This document shows, one piece after another, positions 16,824-29,096 of a stretch of DNA of 64,000 nucleotides. Made by a program: the position numbers and the translations under genes. The DNA comes from Planctomycetaceae bacterium (GTDB lineage: Bacteria > Planctomycetota > Planctomycetia > Pirellulales > Pirellulaceae). The notes beneath the pieces are model-generated. The model did not search any database. It was not told the DNA's origin and worked only from the letters and a program-made list of their open reading frames with translations. The stretch spans positions 1 to 64,000 of the forward strand of contig RECD01000140.1 in assembly GCA_007694185.1 (NCBI GenBank). The letters run 5' to 3'. Every line of letters begins with the position of its first letter. The stretch's first letter is position 1.

Positions 16824-19708
16824 ATCGGTCACTCAGCCTGTCTTTACCGAGTCGGGCCTGGCGAATCCGGGGCGGCCTTGGGTGCCCGACGCTTGCCGGT
16901 TTGGCAATCTTGTGCGGCTTGTTCGGAAGCGTTGTTGCCGCGCAACCGCCCGATCGGATCGCTGCGGTCTCCGTCACCCCTGATGCGGATGAAGACCAGA
17001 GACCGGTTGTGATGCCACCGTTAGCTGATCGGTTTGGTGGACCGGGTGTGGAGGAGGTGCCTGATTTTCAACGGCACATCGGGCCGTTGCTGGGGCATCT
17101 GGGCTGCAACGGTCGAGCTTGTCACGGCTCGTTCCAGGGGCGAGGCGGCTTCATGTTGTCGTTGTTCGGATACGACTTTGCGACCGACCATGCGGCTTTG
17201 ATCGATGGCGATTCGGGGCGGATCGATCTCGACGAGATCGCGGAGAGTCTGATCCTTTTCAAGCCGATCGATGCCGAACGGCATGAGGGCGGCAAGCGGA
17301 TGGATTTGGACAGTTGGCAATATCGGGTGTTGTCGAGGTGGATCGAAGGGGGAGCCGAGTTCAGCGGCGAGATCCAACACTTGGAAGCGTTGTCTGTGGA
17401 GCCAGCGGAGTTGCTGTTCGAGGGTGCCCAGCAGCAGGCCCAACTCAAGGTGGTCGCGCGGTGGGCGGATGGCACACTTGAGGAGGTCACGGATCTCTGC
17501 CGGTTCACCACGAACGACGATTCGGTAGCCAAGGTTTCTCAGTCCGGAGAGGTGACCTCGGGTGATATCGGTGACACACACGTCATCATCGCTTACGACC
17601 GCGCGGTCGTCCCCGTACCGGTCATGCGGCCCGGCGACCTGGACCCTCTCGACCTTCCCCAGCCGCCGTCGTCTGATCACCCGGTCGACCTGCTGATCGC
17701 GGCGAAGCTGGACAAAATGCGGATCGTTCCGTCGGATTTGTGCGACGATGCGGACTTCATCCGTCGCGTTTCGTTCGATCTGACCGGGACGCTGCCACCC
17801 GCCGAACGGGTGGAACGATTTTTGGCAGACGATTCGCCGGGCAAACGGGAAGTGTTGATCGAGGAATTGCTGACGCAGCCGGGTTACGCCGCGTGGTGGG
17901 CGACTCGACTGTCGGACTGGACGGGGAACAACGAAGCCCAGTTGAACAACTATCTGCCGATCCGTGGGCTGGCGACTCAGCTGTGGTTCCGTTGGTTGGA
18001 AAAGCGGTTGTCGGAAAACGTCGGCTACGACGAGATCATGGAGGGATTGGTCTTGGCTCAATCGCGGATGCCGGACGAATCGTATCGAGAGTATTGCGAA
18101 ACGATGTCGGAGGTTTGTCGGACCGGTGACACGGATTCGTACGCCGAGCGTTCCGGAATGCCGATCTTTTGGGCGCGAAACAATTTCCGCACGAACGAGG
18201 AACGTGCGATCGGGTTCGCTTACACCTTCTTGGGGGTGCGGATCGAGTGTGCCCAATGTCACAAACATCCGTTCGATCGTTGGAGCAAAGACGACTTCGA
18301 CCAATTCGCGGTCCTGTTCTCGCCGATCCGTGCCACGCCGAACTCGACCGCCCCCGAATCGGCGCGAGAGATGCGCAGGATGACGGAAGAGATCACCGGC
18401 GGGGAAAACCTGCGGGGAGGGGATCTGCGGCAGAAGATCACCGAGGCGCTCAAGGAGGGCAAGGTCGTTCCCTTCCCGGAATTGACGATTAACGCCGCCC
18501 CGGCGAATCGCAATCGACAAAATCGTGGGCGGCCGCAACCGAATCGGCAAGGCAAGATCTTGGGTGAGTCGGATCAGGTCGTGGTGCAGGGCGACCCGCG
18601 TGAAGCGTTGATGGAGTGGTTGCGATCACCGGAGAACCCTTACTTTGCGAAGGCGATCGTCAATCGGGTGTGGGCGAACCATTTCGGCATCGGCATCGTC
18701 AACCCGGTCGATGACTTGAACTTGGGGAACCCCCCCAGCAACGCCCCGCTGCTGGACCATTTGGCCCAAGGTTTCATCGAATCGGGTTTCGATCTGCATT
18801 GGTTGCATCGCCACATCCTGACCAGCCATGCGTACCAGCGCAGCAGCGTTCCCAACGCGAGCAACGTAAACGACAAACAGAACTTCAGTCGTCACGTCCC
18901 TCGACGGTTGCCCGCGGAAGCGTTGCGTGACGCGATCCGCCTGGCGACCTTTGGGGCTGAGGAAGAGTCCCGAGCTCGCGCGGAGTTGTCCGGCTTGGCG
19001 ATCAGCGGCGTTTTAAACGCGGAACGTCGTGGTCGAGGCGATTTTGCCCTGCAAGTATTCGGCCAATCGACGCGAGAGAGCAATTGCGATTGCGACCGTT
19101 CCGACCAATCGAACCTGTTGCAATCACTCTACCTGCGGAACGATCTCGACATCCATCAGTCGCTTTCGCAACGGGGCGGCTGGGTGGAGCAGGCCACGGC
19201 CGCGTGGGAGCCCGCTGGGGCATCCGGTCGGATGGAGGGTCGCGGCTCGCGGGAACGTCAGCAACTCATTCGTCGGTTTCAAACGTTCCTCGATCTGCCG
19301 CCCCAGCGTCAGCAGCAGATGCGGCCCCGCCTGGTTCGAGAACTGCAGCAGGTCAACCGGAGGCGAACTCAAAACGAGTTGGAACCGCTTCGGTTCGCCG
19401 ACCTGATGCGTTCCGCTCGGGAGTCGCTTCGTGAAGCCGGAGCACCGACCGGAGATTCAGAACCGAGCCAGGTCGCTGCCGCTGCGGGCGCACGATCCGC
19501 AACCGGCACTTCGGTCGCGGCCGTTCCCCAGTCGGAGATCGACGCGGTCGTGCGGGCTGCCTACCTGAGGACCCTCAGTCGCTACCCGAGCGCAGACGAG
19601 CTGACGATGGCTCGTGAGTACATGCAGGATTCCGAGTCGCCGGCCGCGGGCCTGCGATCGGTCTTGTGGGCGTTGTTGAACACGAAGGAATTCGTGCTGA
19701 CGCACTGA
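16820..19708 (+). CDS. DUF1549/DUF1553 planctomycete cytochrome c-like protein
   Basis: MNRSLSLSLPSRAWRIRGGL...HLGCNGRACHGSFQGRGGFMLSLFGYD...IRRVSFDLTGTLPPAERVERFLADDSPGKR...ECAQCHKHPFDRWSKDDF...IVNRVWANHFGIGIVNPVDDLNLGNPPSNAPLLDHLA. Confidence 0.94.
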   Translation: MNRSLSLSLPSRAWRIRGGLGCPTLAGLAILCGLFGSVVAAQPPDRIAAVSVTPDADEDQRPVVMPPLADRFGGPGVEEVPDFQRHIGPLLGHLGCNGRACHGSFQGRGGFMLSLFGYDFATDHAALIDGDSGRIDLDEIAESLILFKPIDAERHEGGKRMDLDSWQYRVLSRWIEGGAEFSGEIQHLEALSVEPAELLFEGAQQQAQLKVVARWADGTLEEVTDLCRFTTNDDSVAKVSQSGEVTSGDIGDTHVIIAYDRAVVPVPVMRPGDLDPLDLPQPPSSDHPVDLLIAAKLDKMRIVPSDLCDDADFIRRVSFDLTGTLPPAERVERFLADDSPGKREVLIEELLTQPGYAAWWATRLSDWTGNNEAQLNNYLPIRGLATQLWFRWLEKRLSENVGYDEIMEGLVLAQSRMPDESYREYCETMSEVCRTGDTDSYAERSGMPIFWARNNFRTNEERAIGFAYTFLGVRIECAQCHKHPFDRWSKDDFDQFAVLFSPIRATPNSTAPESAREMRRMTEEITGGENLRGGDLRQKITEALKEGKVVPFPELTINAAPANRNRQNRGRPQPNRQGKILGESDQVVVQGDPREALMEWLRSPENPYFAKAIVNRVWANHFGIGIVNPVDDLNLGNPPSNAPLLDHLAQGFIESGFDLHWLHRHILTSHAYQRSSVPNASNVNDKQNFSRHVPRRLPAEALRDAIRLATFGAEEESRARAELSGLAISGVLNAERRGRGDFALQVFGQSTRESNCDCDRSDQSNLLQSLYLRNDLDIHQSLSQRGGWVEQATAAWEPAGASGRMEGRGSRERQQLIRRFQTFLDLPPQRQQQMRPRLVRELQQVNRRRTQNELEPLRFADLMRSARESLREAGAPTGDSEPSQVAAAAGARSATGTSVAAVPQSEIDAVVRAAYLRTLSRYPSADELTMAREYMQDSESPAAGLRSVLWALLNTKEFVLTH

Positions 19709-19816
19709 ACCTGTTGACGCCGCATGGCGGTTGGCAGCCTCCGATGTCATACCGATCGTATTTCGACCCGACCATCCCTCTGCATTTTTTACCCTTTCGA
19801 GTTCAAGGAAATCGAC

Positions 19817-21121
19817 ATGACCACGCATCGCACCTGTGACGGGATGGCTCGCCGCGATCTGTTGAAGGCGGGAGTGCTGGGAATCGGCGGCTTGACGCTT
19901 GCGGATTACTACCGGCTGGCGGAAGCGGGCGAGGTTCAGCGTCCGCTCGCCGATCGGGCCATCTTCATCGAATTGGGAGGTGGGCCGTCGCACCTCGACA
20001 CGTTCGATTTGAAACCGGATGCCCCGGACAACATTCGCGGTACCTTTCGGCCGATCAAGACGAACGTCCCCGGGATCGAAATTTCCGAGCACCTGCCACG
20101 ATTGGCGGGGTGTGCCGACAAGTTCGCGATCCTCCGCGGGGTCAGCCACACGCTGGCGGCTCACGAGTTGGGACGCCAGTACATCAACACGGGCAACCGG
20201 CCGATCCCGTCGTTGGTCTACCCCGGCTACGGCTCGGTCGTCGCCAATCAGCTCGAAACGCCACTCGATATCCCTGCCAACGTTGCCATCCCGAGGGTGG
20301 CTCAAGGGCCGGGTTTCTTGGGTCTGAAGTACGCCGCGCTGGAAACCAATTCGGCCCCCCAGCCGGGGCGGCCTTACTCGGTTCGCGGTTTGACTTTGGG
20401 CGGGGGCATTTCGTTGGACGAAATCGAGCGTCGCCAAGGTTTGTTGGGCAAGCTCGATCGCCGCTTTGCCGAAATCGATTCCGACCGTCACCTGCTCGAG
20501 GGCTTGGACCAATTCGGCAGCCAGGCCTACGCGATGATCACCAGCAAGCGGGCTCGGGATGCGTTTGACTTGTCCAAGGAAAGCCCCGCTTTTGTCAAGC
20601 AGTTCGGGGATGATTCCTTTGCCTTGAGCTGTCTGTTGGCACTGCGGTTGGTCGAAGCCGGTGTGCGTTACGTGACCGTTCAGTTGGGTGGTTGGGACAC
20701 GCACCAAGACAACTTCACGCGGCTCAGCTCCAACCTGTTGCCGAAGCTGGATCAAGGACTGTCCGGGTTGTTCAACGGCTTGGACCAGCGGGGGTTGTTC
20801 GATTCGACCGCGGTCTTGGTCAGCGGCGAGTTCGGGCGGACGCCCAAGATCAACGAACGGAGTGCCGAGGGGGGGCGAGATCACTACCCACGCTGCATGT
20901 TCATGCTGATGGCCGGCGGGGGAGTTCGTGGCGGTCAGGTGATCGGCGAAAGCGATGCGACGGCTTCCGCCCCGCTTCACGAAGCGTTCTCTCCTGACGA
21001 TGTCGCCGCCAGTTTCTATCGCAACCTGGGGATCGATCCGGAGATCGAGTTCCATACCGAAACGGGACGGCCGATCACACTGGTTCGCAACGGCCGTGTT
21101 ATCGAACGGCTGTTTTCCTGA
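19817..21121 (+). CDS. DUF1501 domain-containing protein (Tat-type N-terminus)
   Basis: MTTHRTCDGMARRDLLKAGVLGIGGLTLADYYRLAEAG...AIFIELGGGPSHLDTFDLKPDAPDNIRGTFRPIKTNVPGIEISEHLPRLA; DUF1501. Confidence 0.95.
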   Translation: MTTHRTCDGMARRDLLKAGVLGIGGLTLADYYRLAEAGEVQRPLADRAIFIELGGGPSHLDTFDLKPDAPDNIRGTFRPIKTNVPGIEISEHLPRLAGCADKFAILRGVSHTLAAHELGRQYINTGNRPIPSLVYPGYGSVVANQLETPLDIPANVAIPRVAQGPGFLGLKYAALETNSAPQPGRPYSVRGLTLGGGISLDEIERRQGLLGKLDRRFAEIDSDRHLLEGLDQFGSQAYAMITSKRARDAFDLSKESPAFVKQFGDDSFALSCLLALRLVEAGVRYVTVQLGGWDTHQDNFTRLSSNLLPKLDQGLSGLFNGLDQRGLFDSTAVLVSGEFGRTPKINERSAEGGRDHYPRCMFMLMAGGGVRGGQVIGESDATASAPLHEAFSPDDVAASFYRNLGIDPEIEFHTETGRPITLVRNGRVIERLFS

Positions 21122-21166
21122 GCGGATCGAATCGGCTGAGTAAGCGGTTGCGGTCGGCCGCGGTCG

Positions 21167-21751
21167 CTAACGACCGTCGGTTCCTTCATCCGCAGCGTTT
21201 TCTTGCAGTGCTTCCAGGATCAGTTTCAATTGTGTGCGACCGCGGCTGATCCGGCTGCGAACCGTCCCGATCGAGATTTCGAGAATCTCCGCGATCTGTT
21301 CATACGAGCAATCCTCCAATTCGCGGAGGACCAGCACCACGCGGTGGTCCTCCGTAAGTTGAGCCAGCGCGGTCCGTACCAACTCGACCCGTTCCTGCCG
21401 GAGTATAGGCTCGTCCGGCAGTTCGGCCTGGTCGACCGGTTCCGCCATGCCGCCATCTCGGCCGGTGTCCAACGAGATCCGGCTGCGTCGCTTGCGATGC
21501 CGGCTGAGCGCGACGTTGAAGGCGATCCGATACAGCCAAGTGAAGAACTGGCTGTGGCTGCGAAACGTGTCCAATTTCAGAAAGGCGCGAACCAACGCCT
21601 CTTGGACGACGTCCTCGGCCTCTTCGGCGGCCCCGGTCACACCCAACATCGAGTTGAACAAACGATCCTGGTAACGGATGACCAATTCGCCGAACGCTTC
21701 CCGGTCGCCCACTAGGGCTCTGTCGATCAGGAGCTGGTCATCATCCACCAA
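21167..21751 (-). CDS. ECF-type RNA polymerase sigma factor
   Basis: MVDDDQLLIDRALVGDREAFGELVIRYQDRLFNSMLGVTGAAEEAEDVVQEALVRAFLKLDTFRSHSQFFTWLYRIAFN...VLVLRELEDCSYEQIAEILEISIGTVRSRISRGRTQLK. Confidence 0.96.
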   Translation of the reverse strand: MVDDDQLLIDRALVGDREAFGELVIRYQDRLFNSMLGVTGAAEEAEDVVQEALVRAFLKLDTFRSHSQFFTWLYRIAFNVALSRHRKRRSRISLDTGRDGGMAEPVDQAELPDEPILRQERVELVRTALAQLTEDHRVVLVLRELEDCSYEQIAEILEISIGTVRSRISRGRTQLKLILEALQENAADEGTDGR

Positions 21752-21975
21752 GGGGCCGCCAAGCGTACGGAACTGAGAAAAGGCCGAGCCTCCGATCGCC
21801 TCAACGAGGAAACCGGGCGGGCTTCTATTCCGTTCGATAGTTTAACTCGCCAACCCGAAAGTCTCCAAGGGTTGTCGGGCGATCGGCCCACCAGGACGCC
21901 GGTGGGTGCTGGGAAAATCAACAGATGGTACCCGCAGATACCACCTGGAAACCCAAGGCTCGGTTCGGACAAGGC

Positions 21976-23313
21976 CTAGTAGCGGTAGTGATCCGGCTTG
22001 TAGGGCCCGTCGACCGGCACATTCATGTACGCCGCTTGAACCGGAGTCAAACGGGTCAATTTGACCCCCAGCTTGTCGAGGTGCAATCGCGCGACCTCTT
22101 CGTCCAACCGCTTGGGCAACATGTGGACCTTGCATTCGAACTGATCGCCCCTTTGCCACAGTTCCATCTGAGCCAGCACCTGGTTCGTGAACGAAGTGCT
22201 CATCACGAAGCTCGGGTGCCCGGTGGCGCAGCCGAGATTCACCAAGCGGCCTTGGGCCAAGACGATGACCGAACGTCCGTTGGCGAAGGTGTAGCGATCG
22301 ACCGCACCGACTTCGGGCGGCTTGATCGATTCCTTGGTCATCCGGCCCTGTTTGACTTGATCCTCCATCCACGCGATGTCGATCTCGGTGTCGAAGTGCC
22401 CGATGTTGCAAACGATCGCGTCGTTGGGCATGTTTTCCAGGTGTTCACCGAGGATGATGTCCCGGTTACCGGTCGTGGTCACGAAGATGTTGCCCTGGGT
22501 GCAGGCGTCCTCCATCGTGGTCACTTCGAACCCTTCCATCGCCGCCTGCAGGGCGTTGATCGGGTCGATTTCGGTCACGATCACGCGGCAACCGTAACGT
22601 TGTAGGCTGTGGGCGCACCCCTTGCCGACGTCGCCGTAGCCGCAGACCACCGCCACCTTGCCGGCTAGCATGACGTCCGTGGCCCGCTTGATTCCATCCG
22701 CCAACGATTCGCGGCAGCCGTAAAGGTTGTCGAACTTGCTTTTGGTGGCCGAATCATTGACGTTGATCGCCGGGACTTTCAACTTCCCTTCCTGGGCCAA
22801 CAGGATCAGGCGGTGAATGCCGGCGGTGGTTTCTTCGCTGATCCCGCGGATGTTGGTCAGCAGTTCCGGAAACCGGTCGTGCACCATCGCCGTCAAGTCG
22901 CCGCCGTCATCGAGAATCATGTTCAGCGGCTGACCGGAGGGGAAATGCAGGGTTTGCTCGATGCACCAATCGAACTCCTCGTTGCTCATCCCTTTCCAGG
23001 CGTACACGGGGACGCCGGTCGCCGCGATCGCCGCGGCCGCGTGATCTTGGGTGCTGAAGATATTGCAACTGCTCCAGGTCACCTCCGCACCGAGTTCCGT
23101 CAGCGTTTCGATCAACACCGCTGTTTGGATGGTCATATGCAGGCAGCCGGCGATTCTCGCCCCGGCCAGCGGCTTCTCGGTCCCGTATTTGGCTCGCAGC
23201 GACATCAAACCAGGCATTTCGTTTTCGGCCAACCGAATTTCCTGGCGGCCGAAAGCCGCCAACGAAATGTCCTTCACTTTGTAAGGCAGGCGGTCAGTGG
23301 CAAGTTGCGACAC
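21976..23313 (-). CDS. ahcY: adenosylhomocysteinase
   Basis: [47 protein letters not shown]...[45 protein letters not shown]...C-terminal KPDHYRY. Confidence 0.98.
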   Translation of the reverse strand: MSQLATDRLPYKVKDISLAAFGRQEIRLAENEMPGLMSLRAKYGTEKPLAGARIAGCLHMTIQTAVLIETLTELGAEVTWSSCNIFSTQDHAAAAIAATGVPVYAWKGMSNEEFDWCIEQTLHFPSGQPLNMILDDGGDLTAMVHDRFPELLTNIRGISEETTAGIHRLILLAQEGKLKVPAINVNDSATKSKFDNLYGCRESLADGIKRATDVMLAGKVAVVCGYGDVGKGCAHSLQRYGCRVIVTEIDPINALQAAMEGFEVTTMEDACTQGNIFVTTTGNRDIILGEHLENMPNDAIVCNIGHFDTEIDIAWMEDQVKQGRMTKESIKPPEVGAVDRYTFANGRSVIVLAQGRLVNLGCATGHPSFVMSTSFTNQVLAQMELWQRGDQFECKVHMLPKRLDEEVARLHLDKLGVKLTRLTPVQAAYMNVPVDGPYKPDHYRY

Positions 23314-23625
23314 AGGTGATCACTCCGAAGGGAAAGAAAAATCGAGCGGTTGAGGACAATGGGCACCTTTGGCTCCGTTCTCCCTACCCCGTCGACCGCA
23401 CTCAGGCGGTCGTGGACCACCAGTCTAAACCAAAAAAAACCGGGATTGCAGGCCTGATCCTGGGAAAAGCGAATGCCGGCATGCCGTCTCGGCGTCCGAA
23501 CTGAGAAGTCACCGCAGACGGCCATCGGTTCTCGCTAAACGGCCTGCGGTGTTAGACGCCCGCGACGTCCCCCCTGGGGCATGCGACCCGGCCTTGATCG
23601 ACTTGGACGGAGGCGTCACGGATGG

Positions 23626-24405
23626 TCACTGGCGGGTCGCCCACGCCAGCTTGGCAGCGTGGACAAAGTCGAATGTCCGTGACCGTGATTTGACGCCGCG
23701 AGGTTCCTCGACGCCACTGGCGACGTCGACCGCCGGTGCGCCCGAGCTTCGGATCGCCTCCCCGACCAGCTGAGGGTCGAGGCCACCGGCGAGTCCCCAA
23801 GCCGGCAAAACGGACCGGTTGATGTCACGAATCGGCGGAACCTGCGGCACTTGCGGGGTGACGTCGGGCGGAGACCTCGGGTCGGCACCGGGGTCGGCCA
23901 GCGGGTTGACAACAGGCGCCGCGAAGCGTCGCGACCACCGACCGATCGAATCCCAATCGAGTCGCGTCCCTTGTCCCCCCGCGTCCGAACCGACCTCAGC
24001 ATCCAGCAGCAAGCCACAACCGGCCGACAGCCAAGGCGAAACGTGTTGATCGAGTTGTTCGACTGTCAGCGGCCCTACTGGAAGGCGGATCGCGCGGATT
24101 ACCCTCAGGCCCTGTTGACGCAATCGGTCCACATCCGCGACGGTTTGGTCGCCATGCAGTTGAATCGCCCATAAATCGAGGCGTACGGCTAGGGCGGCGA
24201 TGTCTTGCACCGGCAAGCCGACGAACACGCCGACCGTGCGCAGGCCGACGCGACCGGCGACCGCGGCCAGATCCAGCGCCCGGGCTGCCGACAAAAAGCG
24301 GATGCTGGGGGGATGGAAATTCAACCCCACGGTATCGGCACCGGCCGCCGCCGCGTCCTCGATATCCGATTCCTGCCGAACGCCGCAAATCTTTATCCGA
24401 AACAT
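23626..24405 (-). CDS. trpF: phosphoribosylanthranilate isomerase
   Basis: MFRIKICGVRQESDIEDAAAAGADTVGLNFHPPSIRFLSAARA...VGVFVGLPVQDIAALAVRLDLWAIQLHGDQ; KICG and QLHG motifs. Start could be 24417. Confidence 0.93.
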   Translation of the reverse strand: MFRIKICGVRQESDIEDAAAAGADTVGLNFHPPSIRFLSAARALDLAAVAGRVGLRTVGVFVGLPVQDIAALAVRLDLWAIQLHGDQTVADVDRLRQQGLRVIRAIRLPVGPLTVEQLDQHVSPWLSAGCGLLLDAEVGSDAGGQGTRLDWDSIGRWSRRFAAPVVNPLADPGADPRSPPDVTPQVPQVPPIRDINRSVLPAWGLAGGLDPQLVGEAIRSSGAPAVDVASGVEEPRGVKSRSRTFDFVHAAKLAWATRQ

Positions 24406-24671
24406 CGCATCACCCACCTGAGCGTCCCGAAATTTTCCATGTCGATTCGAGACGACCCGAAAACAGGAATCCTCAACATCGCTCTACCTACAAAACGGCT
24501 GAAAAAAGTATGCTCCCTCGCGTTCGGCGTTTCACGTCCAGGCAGGCTTGAGTCGGTTCGGGCGGCAACCCGTGGGAAGAAGGTTCACCACCAGGGCCGT
24601 CGACTGCCGATATCAAACTCACGGCGGGCAGTCTGTCACACCGTCTAGAGGTTAAGGGAGAACGCGACTCG

Positions 24672-25667
24672 ATGGCACCGGTCGGAACCATGCTCGAACG
24701 ATGGCACGAGCCGATCCTCGTCGGGGCCGCCGTGACCCTGTTCGGACTGGGGTTTTGGGGGCCTGCGCCTGAAACGCGGCCGATTCTGTCCAGCCGATCG
24801 ATCGGGACGTCGATGATCGAATCGGGGGTAGGTAATCGTTCGGCGGCTTCGGCAAGGTCGGACGCGACCGGCGATGCCGCTGCATCCCCACGTCACCCCG
24901 CCGGTTCGCAACCCGTTCGGGACCCCGAGTACTTTCGCCGACAGTGGGCGAGCGAAACGGCGACTTTTTACGCCGCAAATCCGCCACGTCAAGCCGCGTC
25001 GGGTAGCGGTGTGGCTGGCACGTCGGGGCTGAGCGGCCCAGTCGCCAAGGCCGGTAGTGGCTCGAGCGAATCGTCGCTTCGGTCTGCCGAAGGGTCCGGC
25101 TCGATCGCGCGGGCGACCCATGTCGCCACCGAATCGGGACGAACGAAGGGGCCGGGGGTGGCTGGGCAAGTTGCGACGGAGTCTCTGCGGTCTGAAGCGG
25201 GGGATGCCTTCGGCATGAGCGGTCCCGATGGGGATAACGAGGAGTCGGCAACGACGGCGGCGGTTTACCGCGGAGGCACCGCTGTGGTCGATACGACACG
25301 GCGGAGATGGCACGTGATCACGTGGCTGGCCGCCGGCATGCTGGCCGGTTTGGCCTATGTCAGCTTTTGGCCGGTGATCCCGGTTCGGGACGTCGAACTT
25401 GCTGGTTCAGACGGGTTGTCTGACTCAGACGGGGCGTCCCGCTCACGCGGGGCTTCGGCGCAGCCTCGGTCGGGTGGTGGCTGCGGTCCCGTCGCCAGCG
25501 ACCCGTTGGCGCCGGCTCGGCGTGGTGAATCGATCCCGATTCGACTACCAGCCAAGTGGGTTCGTGTGCGGCCCACGATGGGCCAAACCGTCCGGCGTGG
25601 GGTGCTCGGGGGCAGCTATTTGCTGGCCTTGGTCGGCACCTGGGGATTACTGAGGGCCGGGGCCTGA
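24672..25667 (+). CDS. hypothetical membrane protein with Ser/Gly-rich low-complexity region
   Basis: MAPVGTMLERWHEPILVGAAVTLFGLGFWGPAPETRP... then WHVITWLAAGMLAGLAYVSFWPVIPV and GSYLLALVGTWGLL hydrophobic segments. Confidence 0.6.
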   Translation: MAPVGTMLERWHEPILVGAAVTLFGLGFWGPAPETRPILSSRSIGTSMIESGVGNRSAASARSDATGDAAASPRHPAGSQPVRDPEYFRRQWASETATFYAANPPRQAASGSGVAGTSGLSGPVAKAGSGSSESSLRSAEGSGSIARATHVATESGRTKGPGVAGQVATESLRSEAGDAFGMSGPDGDNEESATTAAVYRGGTAVVDTTRRRWHVITWLAAGMLAGLAYVSFWPVIPVRDVELAGSDGLSDSDGASRSRGASAQPRSGGGCGPVASDPLAPARRGESIPIRLPAKWVRVRPTMGQTVRRGVLGGSYLLALVGTWGLLRAGA

Positions 25668-25760
25668 CGTCCCCTTGGGGGGTGAGACGCCGTCGGCTAG
25701 CTGGCCAGTTCGATCCTTCGCCCGATCTCGCAGGGCCCACACATGGGTACAAGTAGCGGC

Positions 25761-27244
<1,484 letters not shown>

Positions 27245-27248
<4 letters not shown>

Positions 27249-28732
27249 CGCTGGGGCCTCTGCAAATGAAAGTCGGTCCGTGCTTGTAACGCCGCGGCGG
27301 CCCGCAACAACGTCGATTCGCCCAGCGGCGGACCTTGCAGTTGAACGCCAACGGGCAGCCCGGAGGGGTTGATGCCGGCCGGCACGGAGATCGCCGGGAT
27401 GCCGGCCAAGTTGGCACCCACCGTGAACAGGTCGCACAGGTACATCTGCAGCGGGTCGTCGACCTTTTCGCCCAAGCGAAAGGCGGGCGAGGGTGTCGCC
27501 GGACCGACCAACAGGTCGACGGATTGGAAAGCCGCGTCGTAATCGGCTCGGATCAACCTGCGAACTTTGAGCGCTTTCAGGTAGTAAGCGTCGAAATAGC
27601 CGGTGCTCAGGGCGTAGGTTCCGAGCAGGATTCGACGTTTCACCTCAGCTCCGAAGCCCTCCCCTCGAGTTCGGCAATAAGTCGCCAACAGCGGGCCGGA
27701 CGCCGCCGCCAATTCGGCATTCGGTTCGGCGCGAAACCCGTAGTGGGCGCCGTCGTAGCGGGACAGATTGCTGCTCGCTTCGCAGGGGGCGACGACGTAA
27801 TAGGCGGGGACCCCGTATTCGCTGTGTGGCAAATGCACGTCGACGATCCGGGCACCCGCATCCCGAAAGGTGGCCAACGCCGCGAGCACCGCGGAGCGGA
27901 TGTCTGGGTCCAGGCCTTCGTGGTCGACCGCTTCGCGGATGACGCCGATCCGCAAGCCTCGGATATCACCGTCGGTGGCAGCGGCCGCATAATCGTCCGA
28001 AGAAATTTCGAGTGAGGTGGAATCTCGCGGGTCAAATCCCCCGATCACCTGCATCAGGAGGGCGGCGTCGGCGACTGACCAAGCCATCGGCCCGACCTGA
28101 TCCAGGCTGCTGGCGAAGGCGATCAAGCCGTAACGGCTGCAGCGACCGTAGGTCGGCTTCAATCCGGTGATCCCACAGAAAGCGGCCGGTTGGCGGATCG
28201 AGCCGCCGGTATCTGAGCCGATGCTCAGTGGGACGTTGCCCGCCGCGACCACGGCTGCCGCGCCACCGCTGCTCCCGCCTGGCGTACGCTCATGGTCCCA
28301 CGGGTTGCGAGTGATGCCGAAATGGCTCGTTTCGGTGCTGGCTCCCATCGCGAACTCGTCCATGTTCGTTTTGCCAACCAAAATCGCGTCGGCCGCACGA
28401 AGCTTGTGAACCACCGTCGAGTCGTACGGCGGGCGGAAATCTCGCAGCATCCGCGACCCGCAGGTCGTCGGCATGTCGCGGGTGCAGAGCACGTCTTTGA
28501 CGGCGACCGGGATACCGGCCAGCGGGCCGAGCGGATCACCCCGCTCACGTTTCCGGTCGATCTGACGGGCGGCTTCCATTGCCGTTTCTTCTGCCAGATG
28601 GGTAAACGCCCGGATTTGCGGTTCGCTTTGGCGGATCGACGCGAACGACGCCGCTACGATCTGCTCAGCCGCGACCTCTCTGGTAGCCTGCATTCGCAAC
28701 AATTCGACGGCGGAATCGAGAGGGATGGACAC
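27245..28732 (-). CDS. gatA: Asp-tRNA(Asn)/Glu-tRNA(Gln) amidotransferase subunit A
   Basis: GTG start; VSIPLDSAVELLRMQ...GIPVAVKDVLCTRDMPTTCGSRMLRDF...TPGGSSGGAAAVVAAGNVPLSIGSDTGGSIRQPAAFCGITGLKPTYGR; amidase signature. Confidence 0.97.
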
Positions 28733-29096
28733 GAAGGCTTGACCGTATGAACCGGGAACGGGCCGGGGGATCAGCCCCGGGGTGAGTGACCAGCGGACTA
28801 GGAGGCAATTCCGGAACGCGGACGCCGTCGAAGGCGTTGGAGCCCGAGGCGTTTCGTGTGGGTTACTGCCACGGTCGCTGGCCACGCCAAGGATAACGCC
28901 TGATCCGGGTCGACCAAACGGGGCAAGGATGCTCGGGTTTGGACCCCACGGTCCCTGGTCGTCAGCCCCGTGATCGGTAAGTTGATGTCGACGTCCGGGT
29001 TCGCGTTCGCGGCCACCCTCCTGACGCAGCTCTCGGCTTCCATCACAGCCACAACCTTACAGCGTAAACCCCCTGTCCTCTGTGGGCGCTACCGAC

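Noticed and set aside
17021-18550. 509-aa minus-strand ORF
   Set aside because: Antisense to the DUF1549/1553 gene; shadow ORF.
19457-21055. 532-aa minus-strand ORF
   Set aside because: Antisense to the DUF1501 gene; shadow ORF.
23314-23420. Possible SAH riboswitch upstream of ahcY
   Set aside because: No recognisable conserved SAH riboswitch core in the 5' region by eye.
28798-29052. 84-aa minus ORF upstream of gatA considered as gatC
   Set aside because: Sequence (MAVMEAESCVRRVAANANPDVDINLP...) lacks GatC features; coding status uncertain.
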